The notes: generated by a model from the letters alone, not told the origin. A stretch of DNA of 64,000 nucleotides from Spartobacteria bacterium (GCA_021324395.1 JAJPJG010000021.1:53087-117086); one strand, 5' to 3'; counted from the stretch's first letter, positions 36,005 through 45,480 are shown. Numbers and translations: made by a program.

Positions 36005-38047
36005 CTAGGCTCCTGCGGTGATCTTTAGCAGGAACCAAAAGAGCCCGACGATGCTGCAGGTTACGAAAAGGCAAATGACGAAGCCGGTGGTGTCGACGCG
36101 GTTCCACTTCGTCCATTCCCAGTTCGAATTCGGAAAGAGTTTTTTGTTGTCGAAGCGATGCGGATTGCGGCGCGTTTCTTCGAGTTCCTGCTTCTCGATT
36201 TCCGGCGTCGCGCCGACCGGCGTTTTCATTTTGCCGAAGAACTGATCGACTTTCTCTTTCGGCGGCTGTCGCGTGATCAGGCTCACGCAAATCAAAACAA
36301 CAAACGGAAATGCGCCATCGACGTAAAATGAAACCGCCTGCAAATCACGCGCGCTCGCTTTCGACAAATCGAGTCCGCAATGGCCGAGCAGCCAGCCTTC
36401 GACGTTGAAGCGTCCGGTGCCGATGAGCGGCGAATTTTCGGCGTCCGGATTCTCGAGGATGATCTTGTCAAAAAACATAGGTGCGGGTTTCACCGTCGTC
36501 AGCGCGGGATGCGTTTTTTGCAGGTAGGCCGGATTGTTTGCGATCGTCGGAAACCACTGCGGCAAAAACGGCCCGACTAAAAACAGCACGGTGAAAATTG
36601 CGACGCACCACCAGACCGCTGCTTTCGTGAGCCGGCGCCAAAAGAAAATCAGCACGACTGCCGCGCCCCACGGCACATTCGCGGTGAGCTGCACGCGGAT
36701 GAATGCCACGATGTCATTCATCGAAAGCGCAACGGTGATTCCGAGCACCAGCACGATGATGATCGTGATCCGCCCGACGAGGACGCCTTTTTTCTCGTCG
36801 TGATGTTTTGAAAAAGAGGTGAAGACATTGCGCACAAACAGCGCCGAAGCCGCCATCGATTGCGTCGCGATGTTCGACATCATCGCCGCGAGCAAACCGG
36901 CGAGCATGAGGCCGAACAGTCCCGGCAAAACCAGCAGGTCGCGTGAAAGCGTGCCCCAGAGCGCATCGGGATCGGCGAGCTTTCTTTCGCCCGCGTAAAT
37001 GCCGAGCCCGATCAGTCCGACGAAGGTCCACATCATGATCATCAGCCGTTTTGCATACGTGCCGGAGACCGCGCCGAATCGCGCCGCATACTCGTCTTTC
37101 GCCGAGCCGCTCACGCCCATGTTCCCCATGATGCCGTTGATTTGAATGATGCTGACGAGCAGGATCGCGAGCAGCGAATACCAGCTCACCGCTTCCGTGC
37201 CCGCTGCGCCGATCAGTTCCATCATGTCGTGCGGCACGTTTTGCCGCAGCGCTTCGACGCCGCCGAGTTTCGCGAAGCCGAATGGAATCAGCAGCAGCGA
37301 AAAAACTACGATCAGGATGCCTTGAAAAACTTCGTTCTTCGCGGTGCCGCTCATTCCTCCGAGCATCAGGTAGCTGCTCACGATGATGGTAAAACCGAGG
37401 TAAAACATCCACGGCTTGATGTAGGAAACTGACGAGCGGATTTGTTTCCGCACATAAAGATCGCCCAGTCGCGAAAGGCGTCCGCTTTCCGCCGGGCTCA
37501 ACGTGGTCGTTTTGGCCTTCGCTTCGAGCGCGCGGAAATCGCGATATTGCTCCACCTTTTGCCGCTCCTCCTGCGTCCACGCCTGCTCCGGTTTCGGCAT
37601 CAGCGAAGCGGTGACGTTATAGCCGACGAGATTGCCCCAGCCGATGAAGAAGACGACGTAGGAAACTTGAAACGCCGCATACAAAATCGCGAGCCCGCGA
37701 CTGCCGAGCCGGTCTTCAAAAAGCTCCGCGACCGTGACAAGGCGCACACGGCGAAACCAAGTGTTCATGAACCAGTAGTAGGGATTCATGAAGATCGTTT
37801 GAAACGCGAGCCAGACGCCCGACGCGCCTTGTTGGTAAACGAGCGACGCCGTGCTGACCGCGCCGTTCGCGTCGGTCGCGTTTCCGAAGTTCAAAAAGAA
37901 CTGGTAGACTTTCCCGAGCTTCCGGCCGGCGAGAAAGAAGCCTTCTTCGCTCGACGAACTGTGCGACGATTTTTTGCCGAGATAAAGAATGACGGCGAGA
38001 TAAGCGAGGACGACGAGGATGTCGGGGAGGATCGAGAAGTTAAACAT
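36005..38047 (-). CDS. Sodium:solute symporter (SSS family), probable sugar or uronate importer
   Basis: This 680-residue protein has about 13-14 hydrophobic helices. Characteristic SSS segments include NFGNATDANGAVSTASLVYQQGASGVWLAFQ, and VFQGILIVVFSLLLIPFGFAKLGG as a long helix. LLAAMMSNIATQSMAASALFVRNVF matches the conserved region around the sodium site in helix 8. A hydrophilic insert near residues 125-185 and a long soluble C-terminal tail (about 600-655) are present. It lies 15 bases upstream of the GH28-CE8 gene. It would take up galacturonate, rhamnose or oligosaccharides with sodium; the substrate is inferred from context. Confidence 0.9.
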   Translation of the reverse strand: MFNFSILPDILVVLAYLAVILYLGKKSSHSSSSEEGFFLAGRKLGKVYQFFLNFGNATDANGAVSTASLVYQQGASGVWLAFQTIFMNPYYWFMNTWFRRVRLVTVAELFEDRLGSRGLAILYAAFQVSYVVFFIGWGNLVGYNVTASLMPKPEQAWTQEERQKVEQYRDFRALEAKAKTTTLSPAESGRLSRLGDLYVRKQIRSSVSYIKPWMFYLGFTIIVSSYLMLGGMSGTAKNEVFQGILIVVFSLLLIPFGFAKLGGVEALRQNVPHDMMELIGAAGTEAVSWYSLLAILLVSIIQINGIMGNMGVSGSAKDEYAARFGAVSGTYAKRLMIMMWTFVGLIGLGIYAGERKLADPDALWGTLSRDLLVLPGLFGLMLAGLLAAMMSNIATQSMAASALFVRNVFTSFSKHHDEKKGVLVGRITIIIVLVLGITVALSMNDIVAFIRVQLTANVPWGAAVVLIFFWRRLTKAAVWWCVAIFTVLFLVGPFLPQWFPTIANNPAYLQKTHPALTTVKPAPMFFDKIILENPDAENSPLIGTGRFNVEGWLLGHCGLDLSKASARDLQAVSFYVDGAFPFVVLICVSLITRQPPKEKVDQFFGKMKTPVGATPEIEKQELEETRRNPHRFDNKKLFPNSNWEWTKWNRVDTTGFVICLFVTCSIVGLFWFLLKITAGA

Positions 38048-38050
38048 AGT

Positions 38051-38752
38051 TTACAGAGGGTTGTCGGAGGGTTTCGTGCCGATGGAGACACGGACGTTGC
38101 GAATGCGCAGATGGCTGGAAACTGTGCGAATGCCGAACCAGCCGCTGCTCAAAAACTGCGGGTCTTTGAAATCGAAAAGCATCTCGCCGTCGCGGAGGAA
38201 TTTCGCCGAGCCGTCGCGCGCGATGAGCGTGATGCGATACCAGCGATTTCCCTCGAGCAGAAATTTGCGGTCGCGCAAATCGTGCTGCGGCAGGAGCGGG
38301 CGGGAGCCGTCGCCTGGATAACGACGCAAGCGCGTGGTCGTGTTGTCGTTTCCGCCAAGGCCGACGTAGTAGGTCATCAGATTGTCGTAAGTCGCAAACG
38401 CACCGGTGCGATTGTATCCCGCAAAAAAATCGTCAGGCGAACGCGGATCGCGCGCCATCCAGAAACAATTCACGTCGGACACGCGTGCATCGCTTGCTGC
38501 CATCGCTTCGTAGCTGATCTCCACCGGCGCGAATAACTTGCGTCGAAGCCAGACAGTGCAGCCGCCTTTGTCACGAATATCCAAAACGCCATCGCGCGCC
38601 GTAACGCTGCCGTCGGGCATTTGCTCGACAGCCCAGTCGGAAAGCTCCGCATCGATGCGCGGCTTGAAAGTTTGCTGCGAATCCGCACCGCTTGCGTTTT
38701 GCAAAACAACCGCCGAAACCGCTGCGCAAGCGAAAACGCCGGGCATGTTCAT
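38051..38752 (-). CDS. Secreted DUF6250/YesU-like protein of the pectin locus
   Basis: The start is ATG 38752, which overlaps the preceding stop by one base (TGATG). The 233-residue protein has a signal peptide (GVFACAAVSAVVLQNASGAD). The remainder looks like a concanavalin-type beta-sandwich with alternating strands and the segments WLRRKLFAPVEISYEAMA, MARDPRSPDDFFAGYNRTGAF, and NRWYRITLIARDGSAKFLRDGEMLFDF. Proteins of this type occur next to rhamnogalacturonan lyases and acetylesterases. The function of the family is unproven; binding or cleaving pectic side chains is possible. Confidence 0.75.
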   Translation of the reverse strand: MNMPGVFACAAVSAVVLQNASGADSQQTFKPRIDAELSDWAVEQMPDGSVTARDGVLDIRDKGGCTVWLRRKLFAPVEISYEAMAASDARVSDVNCFWMARDPRSPDDFFAGYNRTGAFATYDNLMTYYVGLGGNDNTTTRLRRYPGDGSRPLLPQHDLRDRKFLLEGNRWYRITLIARDGSAKFLRDGEMLFDFKDPQFLSSGWFGIRTVSSHLRIRNVRVSIGTKPSDNPL

Positions 38753-40077
38753 CAACTGCCCGCCGGTTTTTCCACGGATGCAGCCTGGCTCGGCGGAATG
38801 CGCACGCTCTCGACCGGGTCGGGATGAGCCGGGTCAAACGCGGGCGTGTCGTTTCGTAAAAACTTCCTGAGCTCCGGCACGTTCGCCTTGATGCCTTCGA
38901 CAATGCACTTCGCGAGCTCGTATCCGCCGTAAACATTGTGGTGTGTGTTGTCTTTCAGTTCTTGCGATTGCCTCGGAAACGTTCCCGCCGGATAAAAGAC
39001 AAACATTTTTGTCGAGTTGTCGGGACCGAGCGCTTCGTAAAGTTTCAGGCTCATCGCGTTGAGATCAATCACCGGCACGCCTTCCTCTTTGCCGACTTGG
39101 CGCACCGCCTCCGCATAATCTGCGAGCGTCGGCTCCGGCTTGCCTTCGGGCGAAAAGCGCCGGCGCTCCATCGAGGTGACGAGCACCGGGATGCCGCCTT
39201 TTTTGCGCGTCTCGGCGACGTAGTATTTCAGGTTGTCCTTGTAAGTCGTGTAAGGCCCGGCGTTCGGCGATTTGTCCTTTTGGTCGTTGTGACCGAACTG
39301 GATGAAAAGGTAGTCGCCCTTTTTCATCGCGCTCAGGATTTTGGCGAGCCGCTTTTGTCCCTTGAAAGAAAAGAGCGCGAGGCCCGACTCCGCGTGATTC
39401 GCAATCGCGACGCCTTCTTTAAAAAAGCGCGGCAGCATTTGTCCCCAACCGGCCCACGGCTCGCGCGGCTGCTGCGTTACGGTCGAATCGCCCGCGATGA
39501 AAACCGTGATCGCCTTTGGCGCGGGCGCGATCTCCACCGCATCGACGCACGGATGTTTGCCGATGAACTCCAGCTCGAGTTTGTCGTCCCAATGCGCAAC
39601 CATCGGCGGGCCGGTCTCACGCTTGTTGAGCGACACGCTTCCGCCATCAGGCAGCTTCGGCGTGCGCACATTCACCGTAAACGTCCGCGTCTCGAATTTG
39701 CCCGGCGCGGTCTTCACGTTTTCGAGCATTAACTCGCGCGACTCGGCTTTTACCGTCGTTTCCGATCCGGCGGAGTTATCGCCGAGTGTGACGGTGACGT
39801 TGTAATTTCCCTCCGGCAGATCGACGGCGAAAATGAAAGGCTGCTCGCCTGTGCAAAAATCGCCGCGCAACGCATCGGGCGATTTGCGATCGACGTCCTG
39901 CACATTCGTCGCGTCGAGAAAGCCGTAGCCTTTTTCCTGCGCGTAAACATTCGCTTTCGTGACTTGCGTGTAGCCGGGCGAAACTGCTCCCGGGCCGAAA
40001 TCAAATTTCCAGCTTTGGTCCGCGCCGAATGCGACGTCGAGTCCCGCGAGCGAGAAAATCGTGAGGAGAATTTTCAT
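38752..40077 (-). CDS. Rhamnogalacturonan acetylesterase-like SGNH hydrolase (CE12) with N-terminal beta domain
   Basis: This 441-residue protein begins with a signal peptide (MKILLTIFSLAGLDVAFGAD). A galactose-binding-like N-terminal beta domain covers about 22-170 (WKFDFGPGAVSPGYTQVT...). The SGNH esterase domain follows, with the nucleophile Ser in VFIAGDSTVTQQ, the Gly block AESGLALFSFKG, the Asn block QFGHNDQKDK, and the catalytic His in DNTHHNVYGG. CE12 enzymes remove acetyl groups from rhamnogalacturonan so that lyases and hydrolases can act. It lies 48 bases after the other acetylesterase gene, so the locus has two different paralogues. Confidence 0.9.
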   Translation of the reverse strand: MKILLTIFSLAGLDVAFGADQSWKFDFGPGAVSPGYTQVTKANVYAQEKGYGFLDATNVQDVDRKSPDALRGDFCTGEQPFIFAVDLPEGNYNVTVTLGDNSAGSETTVKAESRELMLENVKTAPGKFETRTFTVNVRTPKLPDGGSVSLNKRETGPPMVAHWDDKLELEFIGKHPCVDAVEIAPAPKAITVFIAGDSTVTQQPREPWAGWGQMLPRFFKEGVAIANHAESGLALFSFKGQKRLAKILSAMKKGDYLFIQFGHNDQKDKSPNAGPYTTYKDNLKYYVAETRKKGGIPVLVTSMERRRFSPEGKPEPTLADYAEAVRQVGKEEGVPVIDLNAMSLKLYEALGPDNSTKMFVFYPAGTFPRQSQELKDNTHHNVYGGYELAKCIVEGIKANVPELRKFLRNDTPAFDPAHPDPVESVRIPPSQAASVEKPAGS

Positions 40078-40125
40078 TGTAGTTCGAATCGAATGTGCAG
40101 GCCGCGGCAGTTCCGGGGCTGCGCG

Positions 40126-40986
40126 TTATTTCGGTTTCGAAAACGGCCAGTTGCCCGCAGGCGAAGCGGTCGGCGAGCTCTCTGCGGCGGCCGGCGCATT
40201 CTTCGCAACATAATTTCGCAGCGGCACATCCTTGAGTTGCTGGATGCCTTCGACGACGCACTGCGCGTTAAGTTGCGCGCCTTCGACACTCGTGTGCGTG
40301 TGCTCTTTCGGAAAAAACGCATTCACTTTTTCCTGGCCGAGAGTGTCGTAATGTTTCGCGATAATTTCGTTGAGATCGACGAACGGCACGCCTTCCTGCT
40401 TCGCGGCTTCGGCGGCCCATTTGCCGAAGCTGTCGGCGATGCGGTTGACCTTGCCATCTTTCCAGTCGTTGCGCGGAACCATCGACAGCACGATCGGCGT
40501 CGCGCCTTTCGCCTTCGCGTCGCTGATGAATTTCCGCAAATACCAGCCGTAGGTGTGGACGGTTTCTTTTTGTCCGGTCGTGCCGATATCGGCTTCCTCG
40601 GTTTCTTCACCGTTGCCTTTCAGTGAGGCACGCGCGGGCCGTCCCGGCGACAACTCGCCCGAGACTTTCCCCGCGTCGTTGTGGCCGAATTGCATCAGCA
40701 CGAAATCGCCCGGCTTGATGCTCGCGGCGACTTTGTCCCACAGTCCTTCGGTCATGAACGTGCGGCTGCTGCGGCCGCCGAGTGCGCGGTTTTCCACCTT
40801 GATTTTCGACGGGTCAAAATAAGCGCCGATTTCCTCGCCCCAGCCGCGCAGGCCGGGCGTGCCGTTTTTGACAGTCGAATCGCCGATCAACCAGAGCGTC
40901 GGAATGGCGAACGCGTGATGCGAGAGCGCAAACAGCGCGACAATGATGGCGTGGCGTGGTCCAAAATGAAACAGACGGGAGAACAT
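40126..40986 (-). CDS. Rhamnogalacturonan acetylesterase-like SGNH hydrolase (CE12)
   Basis: I start it at ATG 40986, giving 286 residues with a clear signal peptide (FGPRHAIIVALFALSHHAFA). The open frame runs on to 41385 through the 21-bp repeat array but lacks any start context and would hide the signal peptide. The SGNH blocks are LWLIGDSTVKNG (Ser), ENRALGGRSSRTF (Gly), QFGHNDAGKVSGE (Asn), and EHTHTSVEGAQLNA (Asp/His). It lacks the N-terminal beta domain of its paralogue. It is the first gene of the pectin/rhamnogalacturonan transcription unit that runs to rhaM. Confidence 0.88.
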   Translation of the reverse strand: MFSRLFHFGPRHAIIVALFALSHHAFAIPTLWLIGDSTVKNGTPGLRGWGEEIGAYFDPSKIKVENRALGGRSSRTFMTEGLWDKVAASIKPGDFVLMQFGHNDAGKVSGELSPGRPARASLKGNGEETEEADIGTTGQKETVHTYGWYLRKFISDAKAKGATPIVLSMVPRNDWKDGKVNRIADSFGKWAAEAAKQEGVPFVDLNEIIAKHYDTLGQEKVNAFFPKEHTHTSVEGAQLNAQCVVEGIQQLKDVPLRNYVAKNAPAAAESSPTASPAGNWPFSKPK

Positions 40987-41157
40987 AAGCAGTGCTGGTT
41001 TTGCACTGCAGCGAATGGGGACGCCGCAGAGATTCATTACCAATTCACACAACCCGCGAAATCTTAGCAAGTTTTTCCCGCGCCGGTCAAAATTTCGCCG
41101 CCGATTCCCATTCCGCGCCATGTTGTGCGCCCATTTGCTGATTCGCAGCGCGATTTC

Positions 41158-41388
41158 GCCCACCTGCAAAGCCACGGCACCCACCTGCGCAACGGCTTTA
41201 CCCATCCGGAAAATCGCCGCACCCTTCCGGAAGATCATTTTCCTCATCCGGAAAGCCGCTGCACCCACCCGGAATGTCGCTTCACCCATCCGGAAAACGA
41301 TTTTCCCCTCCCGGAAAACGGCCGCACCCTCCCGGAAAGTCATTTTCACCTCCCGGAAAATGGCTTTACCCATCCGGAAAATCATTTT
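41158..41388. repeat. 21-bp minisatellite, 11 units
   Basis: Eleven head-to-tail units of exactly 21 bases follow the pattern ACCCxTCCGGAAAAxxxxTTT; the first two are more diverged. Because 21 is a multiple of three, the array is open in several frames and reads as heptapeptides (FRxGxAx on the minus strand, HPExxxT on the plus strand). The last unit and its flank form a near palindrome around 41374-41392. The gene-free stretch 40987-41583 holds only this array and the flanking leader sequences. Confidence 0.85.
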
Positions 41389-41583
41389 CCGGGAGCCTAA
41401 ACTGGCGAAATCTGACCACCTGGCGGCGGGTTTACTCTGTTGGAGCTCTTTTCACGATTCCCCGGAGACAAGTGTCGAAATTTAGACATCGGCCTCCATA
41501 ACTTGAAAAAAGCACGTGATCGACTCCAGCAATGAACTTCGCGCCTTTGGCTTTTCGTGGTATAGCACTGCGCAATTATCTTG

Positions 41584-42645
41584 ATGAACTTACGCGAAGA
41601 CATTGCCCGCCTGGTCGCAAAGCAGAACAAAACCTGGGTCATTGTCGAAGCTGTCTTTCTTGTCGGTGTCATTGGATTCATCGACTACGCGACCACGTAT
41701 GAGGTGACCTTTTTTCCGTTCTATTCGATCCCGATCCTGCTGGCTATTTTTTTCAATGGCAGGGCCGCTGCGATTGGTGTGTCGGTGCTCAGCGCGATCG
41801 CATGGTGGTGGGCCGACACGGCGTCGGGTCATACTTATTCCAGGCCATGGTTTCATGTGGCGGATACGATGGGACGGCTGATGTTCTTCCTGCTCATCGT
41901 CGTCGCCGGTGAAGCTGTGCGCCGCCAGCGCGATGCCAACCGCGCGAAGATCGAGCTATTGGAAAGGTCTCATCGGCTCGAGCGTCAAATCATTGGCATC
42001 AGTGAACGCGAACAACAACGCATCGGGCGTGACCTTCACGACGGTTTGGGACAGCACCTTGTCGCCATTGGCATGGCTGCGGATGCGCTGAAAGAAGAGA
42101 TCGAAACGGAATATGCGCGAGGCGCCGACCCGATAAGAAAGATCGCGGACCTAATCCATGATGCAGTCCTTCGCGCGCGTGAGCTATCGCATGGCTTATC
42201 GCCGGTTGATCGCGATGCAGAAGGTCTGGAGTTGGCCTTGCAGGAGCTGGCCTTGAGTTCTTCTCGGCTGACCGGGATACCTTGTTCCTTTATTTCCGAT
42301 GGCGAAGTGAAGATCTATGAAAACGATAAAGCGGTGCATATGTTTCGCATTGCGCAGGAAGCGGTAAACAATGCGGCAAAGCATGCGAGTCCCAAGAGTA
42401 TTGCCATCCAGATGGAGAAGATCGACGACAACCTTGTGATGCAGATAAGCGATGATGGAATTGGTTTTCGCTCCGAGAACGAAGGAAAAGGAATAGGTCT
42501 GAACATTATGCACTATCGCGCTCGAATGATCGGAGGTATACTGAACATACAACCGAATTCCCCAACCGGCACTATTGTTACTTGCAGCGTTCCTGCTTTA
42601 TTATTACTTCAGCCCAATCCTGAACCAACCCTTAGTTATGACTGA
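41584..42645 (+). CDS. NarL/DegS-type sensor histidine kinase
   Basis: ATG 41584 is used rather than the TTG at 41581, giving 353 residues. The first 110 residues hold about three to four membrane helices (VIVEAVFLVGVIGFIDYATTY, PILLAIFFNGRAAAIGVSV, MGRLMFFLLIVVAGEAV). A coiled coil leads into a HisKA_3 domain with the phospho-acceptor motif GRDLHDGLGQHLVAIG. The ATPase domain has AQEAVNNAAKHA (N box), ISDDGIGF (G1) and KGIGLNIM (G2). It lacks PAS or extracytoplasmic sensor domains, so sensing is probably in the membrane. It overlaps the response regulator gene by 8 bases. Confidence 0.92.
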   Translation: MNLREDIARLVAKQNKTWVIVEAVFLVGVIGFIDYATTYEVTFFPFYSIPILLAIFFNGRAAAIGVSVLSAIAWWWADTASGHTYSRPWFHVADTMGRLMFFLLIVVAGEAVRRQRDANRAKIELLERSHRLERQIIGISEREQQRIGRDLHDGLGQHLVAIGMAADALKEEIETEYARGADPIRKIADLIHDAVLRARELSHGLSPVDRDAEGLELALQELALSSSRLTGIPCSFISDGEVKIYENDKAVHMFRIAQEAVNNAAKHASPKSIAIQMEKIDDNLVMQISDDGIGFRSENEGKGIGLNIMHYRARMIGGILNIQPNSPTGTIVTCSVPALLLLQPNPEPTLSYD

Positions 42646-43294
42646 TTCCAAGAAGCGTATTGTCCTGATCGAAGACCACCCGACGGTTCGTGAGCGACTG
42701 GCGGAGCTGATCAACAAGGATAGCATCATGGAAGTTTGTGGCGAAGCTGAAGATGCGCGAGCAGGACTGGACCTTATTCGCAATGTTTCTCCCGATCTGG
42801 CAATCATCGACCTTACATTAAAGAATTCCAGCGGCCTTGATCTGGTTAAGCAGCTAAGAGGACTATCCATTTCCATTCCTGTTCTGATCTTTTCAATGCA
42901 CAACGAAGCCGTCTATGCGCAACGTGCTTTACGTGCAGGTGCGAATGGTTACATCAATAAGAATCGCGCCTCGCAGGAAGTCATCGCCGCAGTGCACAAG
43001 GTTCTTTCGGGCGAGATATACCTTTCGCAGGAGATGACTTCCGAGATGCTCAAGAAACTCGCGCCGATAGGTCTTGGGAAAACTCTACCCAGACCTACTG
43101 ACCGGCTTAGCGACCGGGAGTTAACTGTGCTGGAAATGATCGGTGAAGGTCACGGCACACGGGCTATCGCTGAATCTCTAGGTGTAGGTGTAGCTACGGT
43201 GGAAACCTACCGCGCGAGGATCAAAGAAAAGATGAACCTGCAGAATACCTTTGACCTCCTCCACTTCGCAATCCGCTGGGTTCGCGACCGGTAG
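42638..43294 (+). CDS. NarL/FixJ-type response regulator
   Basis: The start is ATG 42638 (MTDSKKRIVLIEDHPTVR), giving 218 residues. The receiver domain (about 8-125) has the acidic pair in IEDH, the phospho-acceptor Asp in LAIIDLTLKNSSG and the Lys in GYINKN. The LuxR-type helix-turn-helix (about 155-215) contains LSDRELTVLEMIGEGHGTRA and VGVATVETYRARIKEKM. It forms a two-gene unit with the upstream kinase through an 8-base overlap. Target genes cannot be read from sequence. Confidence 0.95.
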   Translation: MTDSKKRIVLIEDHPTVRERLAELINKDSIMEVCGEAEDARAGLDLIRNVSPDLAIIDLTLKNSSGLDLVKQLRGLSISIPVLIFSMHNEAVYAQRALRAGANGYINKNRASQEVIAAVHKVLSGEIYLSQEMTSEMLKKLAPIGLGKTLPRPTDRLSDRELTVLEMIGEGHGTRAIAESLGVGVATVETYRARIKEKMNLQNTFDLLHFAIRWVRDR

Positions 43295-43329
43295 CCGGTG
43301 GAGGTAGCTTTAAGCTACCCGCCACCGGC
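43294..43329. terminator. Bidirectional hairpin terminator between convergent genes
   Basis: A long inverted repeat begins at the last base of the response regulator stop codon. The arms GCCGGTGG and GGTAGCTT pair with AAGCTACC and CCACCGGC, with a small internal bulge, giving about 16 base pairs. It lies between the convergent regulator and P-II genes. There is no U-tract on either side, so intrinsic termination may be weak. Confidence 0.55.
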
Positions 43330-43351
43330 CAGTCATATGCGGTGACTTGGG

Positions 43352-43696
<345 letters not shown>

Positions 43697-43708
43697 CTAG
43701 CTCCAGTG

Positions 43709-43750
43709 GCCGGAGCCCGCCCGCACCAAACGGACAGACGGGGCTCCGGC
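43709..43750. repeat. 10-bp perfect inverted repeat in the amtB-glnK spacer
   Basis: The arms GCCGGAGCCC (43709-43718) and GGGCTCCGGC (43741-43750) pair perfectly around a 22-base loop. The hairpin fills much of the spacer between amtB and glnK. It may attenuate read-through or stabilise the upstream message. Confidence 0.6.
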
Positions 43751-43792
43751 TTTGAGTTGATTATTCGATAGGTCTCCGTTTTCCAGGTTGAG

Positions 43793-45385
43793 TTAGGAAC
43801 GAGCGCCAATCGCGAGCTCGGGATAAGCCTCGGCGCCATGTTCGTGCACGTCGAGACCTTCGATTTCACCTTCACGCGATACACGCAAGGTGCCGGTGGC
43901 TTTGACGGCATACATCAGGATCATCGCGACAACGAACACGCCGATCGCGATCGAGAAGTTGCCAATGCATTGCGCGACCAACTGGTCGGTGCCGCCGCCG
44001 TAGAAGAGGCCCTTCACCGGTGCCGAGTTATCCGCGCCGGTCGGTGTGGCTGCTCCGAATTGACCCGTGGCAAAAAGCCCAAGGCTTAAGGTGCCCCAGA
44101 TGCCATTGAGGCCATGCACAGGCCACGCGCCGCATGGATCATCGATGCGCAGATGCTCGAGCAAGTCCGTGCCGAGCACCACGAGGACGCCGGCAACAAT
44201 GCCGATCATCATCGCGCCGAAAGGCGAGACCCAGTAGCACGGGCAGGTGATGGCAACGAGACCTGCGAGCAAACCGTTCAGCGTCATGCCGCAATCCCAT
44301 TTCTTGAAACGCGGATAGACAAAGAACAACGCGGCGAGGCCGCCGGTGCAGGCAGCCAGCGTGGTGTTCACGGCGACACGGGCAACGCCCTGGATATCCA
44401 TCGCGGAGAGCGTGCTGCCCGGGTTAAAGCCATACCATCCGAACCAGAGGATGACGGCGCCGACGGCGGCGATGAGCATGTTGTGGCCGGGCATAGGTCC
44501 GCCGCCATCGCGCACGAACTTACGTCCGATCCGCGGGCCGAGGACGATCGCACCGGCGAGCGCGATTTGTCCGCCGATCGTGTGCACGACAGTTGAGCCG
44601 GCGAAATCATGGAACGGTGCGGCTTTCCAGAACGGAATGGCATTCAACCAGCCATCCGGACCCCAGGCCCAGTGACCGAAGATCGGGTAAATGAAACCGC
44701 TGACACCGAGCGAATACCAAAGGTCGCCCCAGAAACCGGTGCGGCCCACCATCGCGCCCGAGGTGATCGTCGAACAGGTATCGGCAAACGCGAACTGGAA
44801 CAGGAAGATCGCGAGCGTCGCGACGCCGGTCGCTTCGTAAGTGTCTGGCAGGTTTTGCAAACAGAACCAGTTATGCCCGTTGCCGTCGCCCCAGCCGATC
44901 CAGCCATTGCCATGGCCGAACATCCACGCGAAGCCCCAGCAGTAGAACAGCACGCCGCAAAGGCTCGTATCGACGAGACCTTCCAGCATGACGTTTACCG
45001 ATTCACGCGTGCGCGAGAAACCGGCTTCGAGGAACATGAAGCCCGCCTGCATGAAGAACACGAGGAAGGCGGTCACTAGCACCCAGAGGGTGTTGATCGG
45101 GTTGACGTAGGGCGGGTTCGGCGCCGGGGCTGCCGGTGCCGCAGGAGACGCGGCAGGTGCGGCTGCCGGACTGGCATCGGCAGCAGCGGATGGAGCAGCC
45201 GCGGCTGCAGTGGGACTGGCTTCCTGCGCGCGCGCCTTCGTGTGGTCGAAGTAAAGCGACGCACCGAAGATGAACGTCAGGACGACTGCGAGTCCGAGCA
45301 ATTTGCCGCCGAAGAGAGCGTAGAAAAACTTACGCTCCTTTGGATCGCGCATTTTTTCGATGAACTGATTTAGTAGTTTGGGCAT
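43793..45385 (-). CDS. amtB: Ammonium transporter
   Basis: The start is ATG 45385 (MPKLLNQFIEKMRD), giving 530 residues. An N-terminal membrane segment near residue 35 is followed by an Ala/Pro-rich linker of about 45 residues, which is unusual for the family. The eleven-helix Amt core starts near residue 100 (NTLWVLVTAFLVFFMQAGFMFLEAGF) and includes the pore regions DTCSTITSGAMVGR, DFAGSTVVHTIGG and the twin-His segment with WPVHGLNGIWGTL. It conducts ammonia/ammonium at the inner membrane. A near-consensus sigma-54 promoter lies 95 bases upstream. The C-terminal tail that docks P-II is present (REGEIEGLDVHEHGAEAYPEL). Confidence 0.95.
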   Translation of the reverse strand: MPKLLNQFIEKMRDPKERKFFYALFGGKLLGLAVVLTFIFGASLYFDHTKARAQEASPTAAAAAPSAAADASPAAAPAASPAAPAAPAPNPPYVNPINTLWVLVTAFLVFFMQAGFMFLEAGFSRTRESVNVMLEGLVDTSLCGVLFYCWGFAWMFGHGNGWIGWGDGNGHNWFCLQNLPDTYEATGVATLAIFLFQFAFADTCSTITSGAMVGRTGFWGDLWYSLGVSGFIYPIFGHWAWGPDGWLNAIPFWKAAPFHDFAGSTVVHTIGGQIALAGAIVLGPRIGRKFVRDGGGPMPGHNMLIAAVGAVILWFGWYGFNPGSTLSAMDIQGVARVAVNTTLAACTGGLAALFFVYPRFKKWDCGMTLNGLLAGLVAITCPCYWVSPFGAMMIGIVAGVLVVLGTDLLEHLRIDDPCGAWPVHGLNGIWGTLSLGLFATGQFGAATPTGADNSAPVKGLFYGGGTDQLVAQCIGNFSIAIGVFVVAMILMYAVKATGTLRVSREGEIEGLDVHEHGAEAYPELAIGARS

Positions 45386-45480
45386 TAGCAATGTTGTTTT
45401 TGTGGGTTGTTGTTGTCAGGGCCGCAACTCGCGCTGCGATTCTCCCGTCCGGCGTTTGTTTCACCGACGCGGCGCTCCTT

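Noticed and set aside
40987..41385. N-terminal extension of the acetylesterase through the 21-bp repeats
   Set aside because: The internal ATG at 40986 starts a proper signal peptide; the extension would place it 133 residues inside the protein.
41158..41388. CRISPR array
   Set aside because: Units are contiguous 21-mers without unique spacers, and no cas gene is present.
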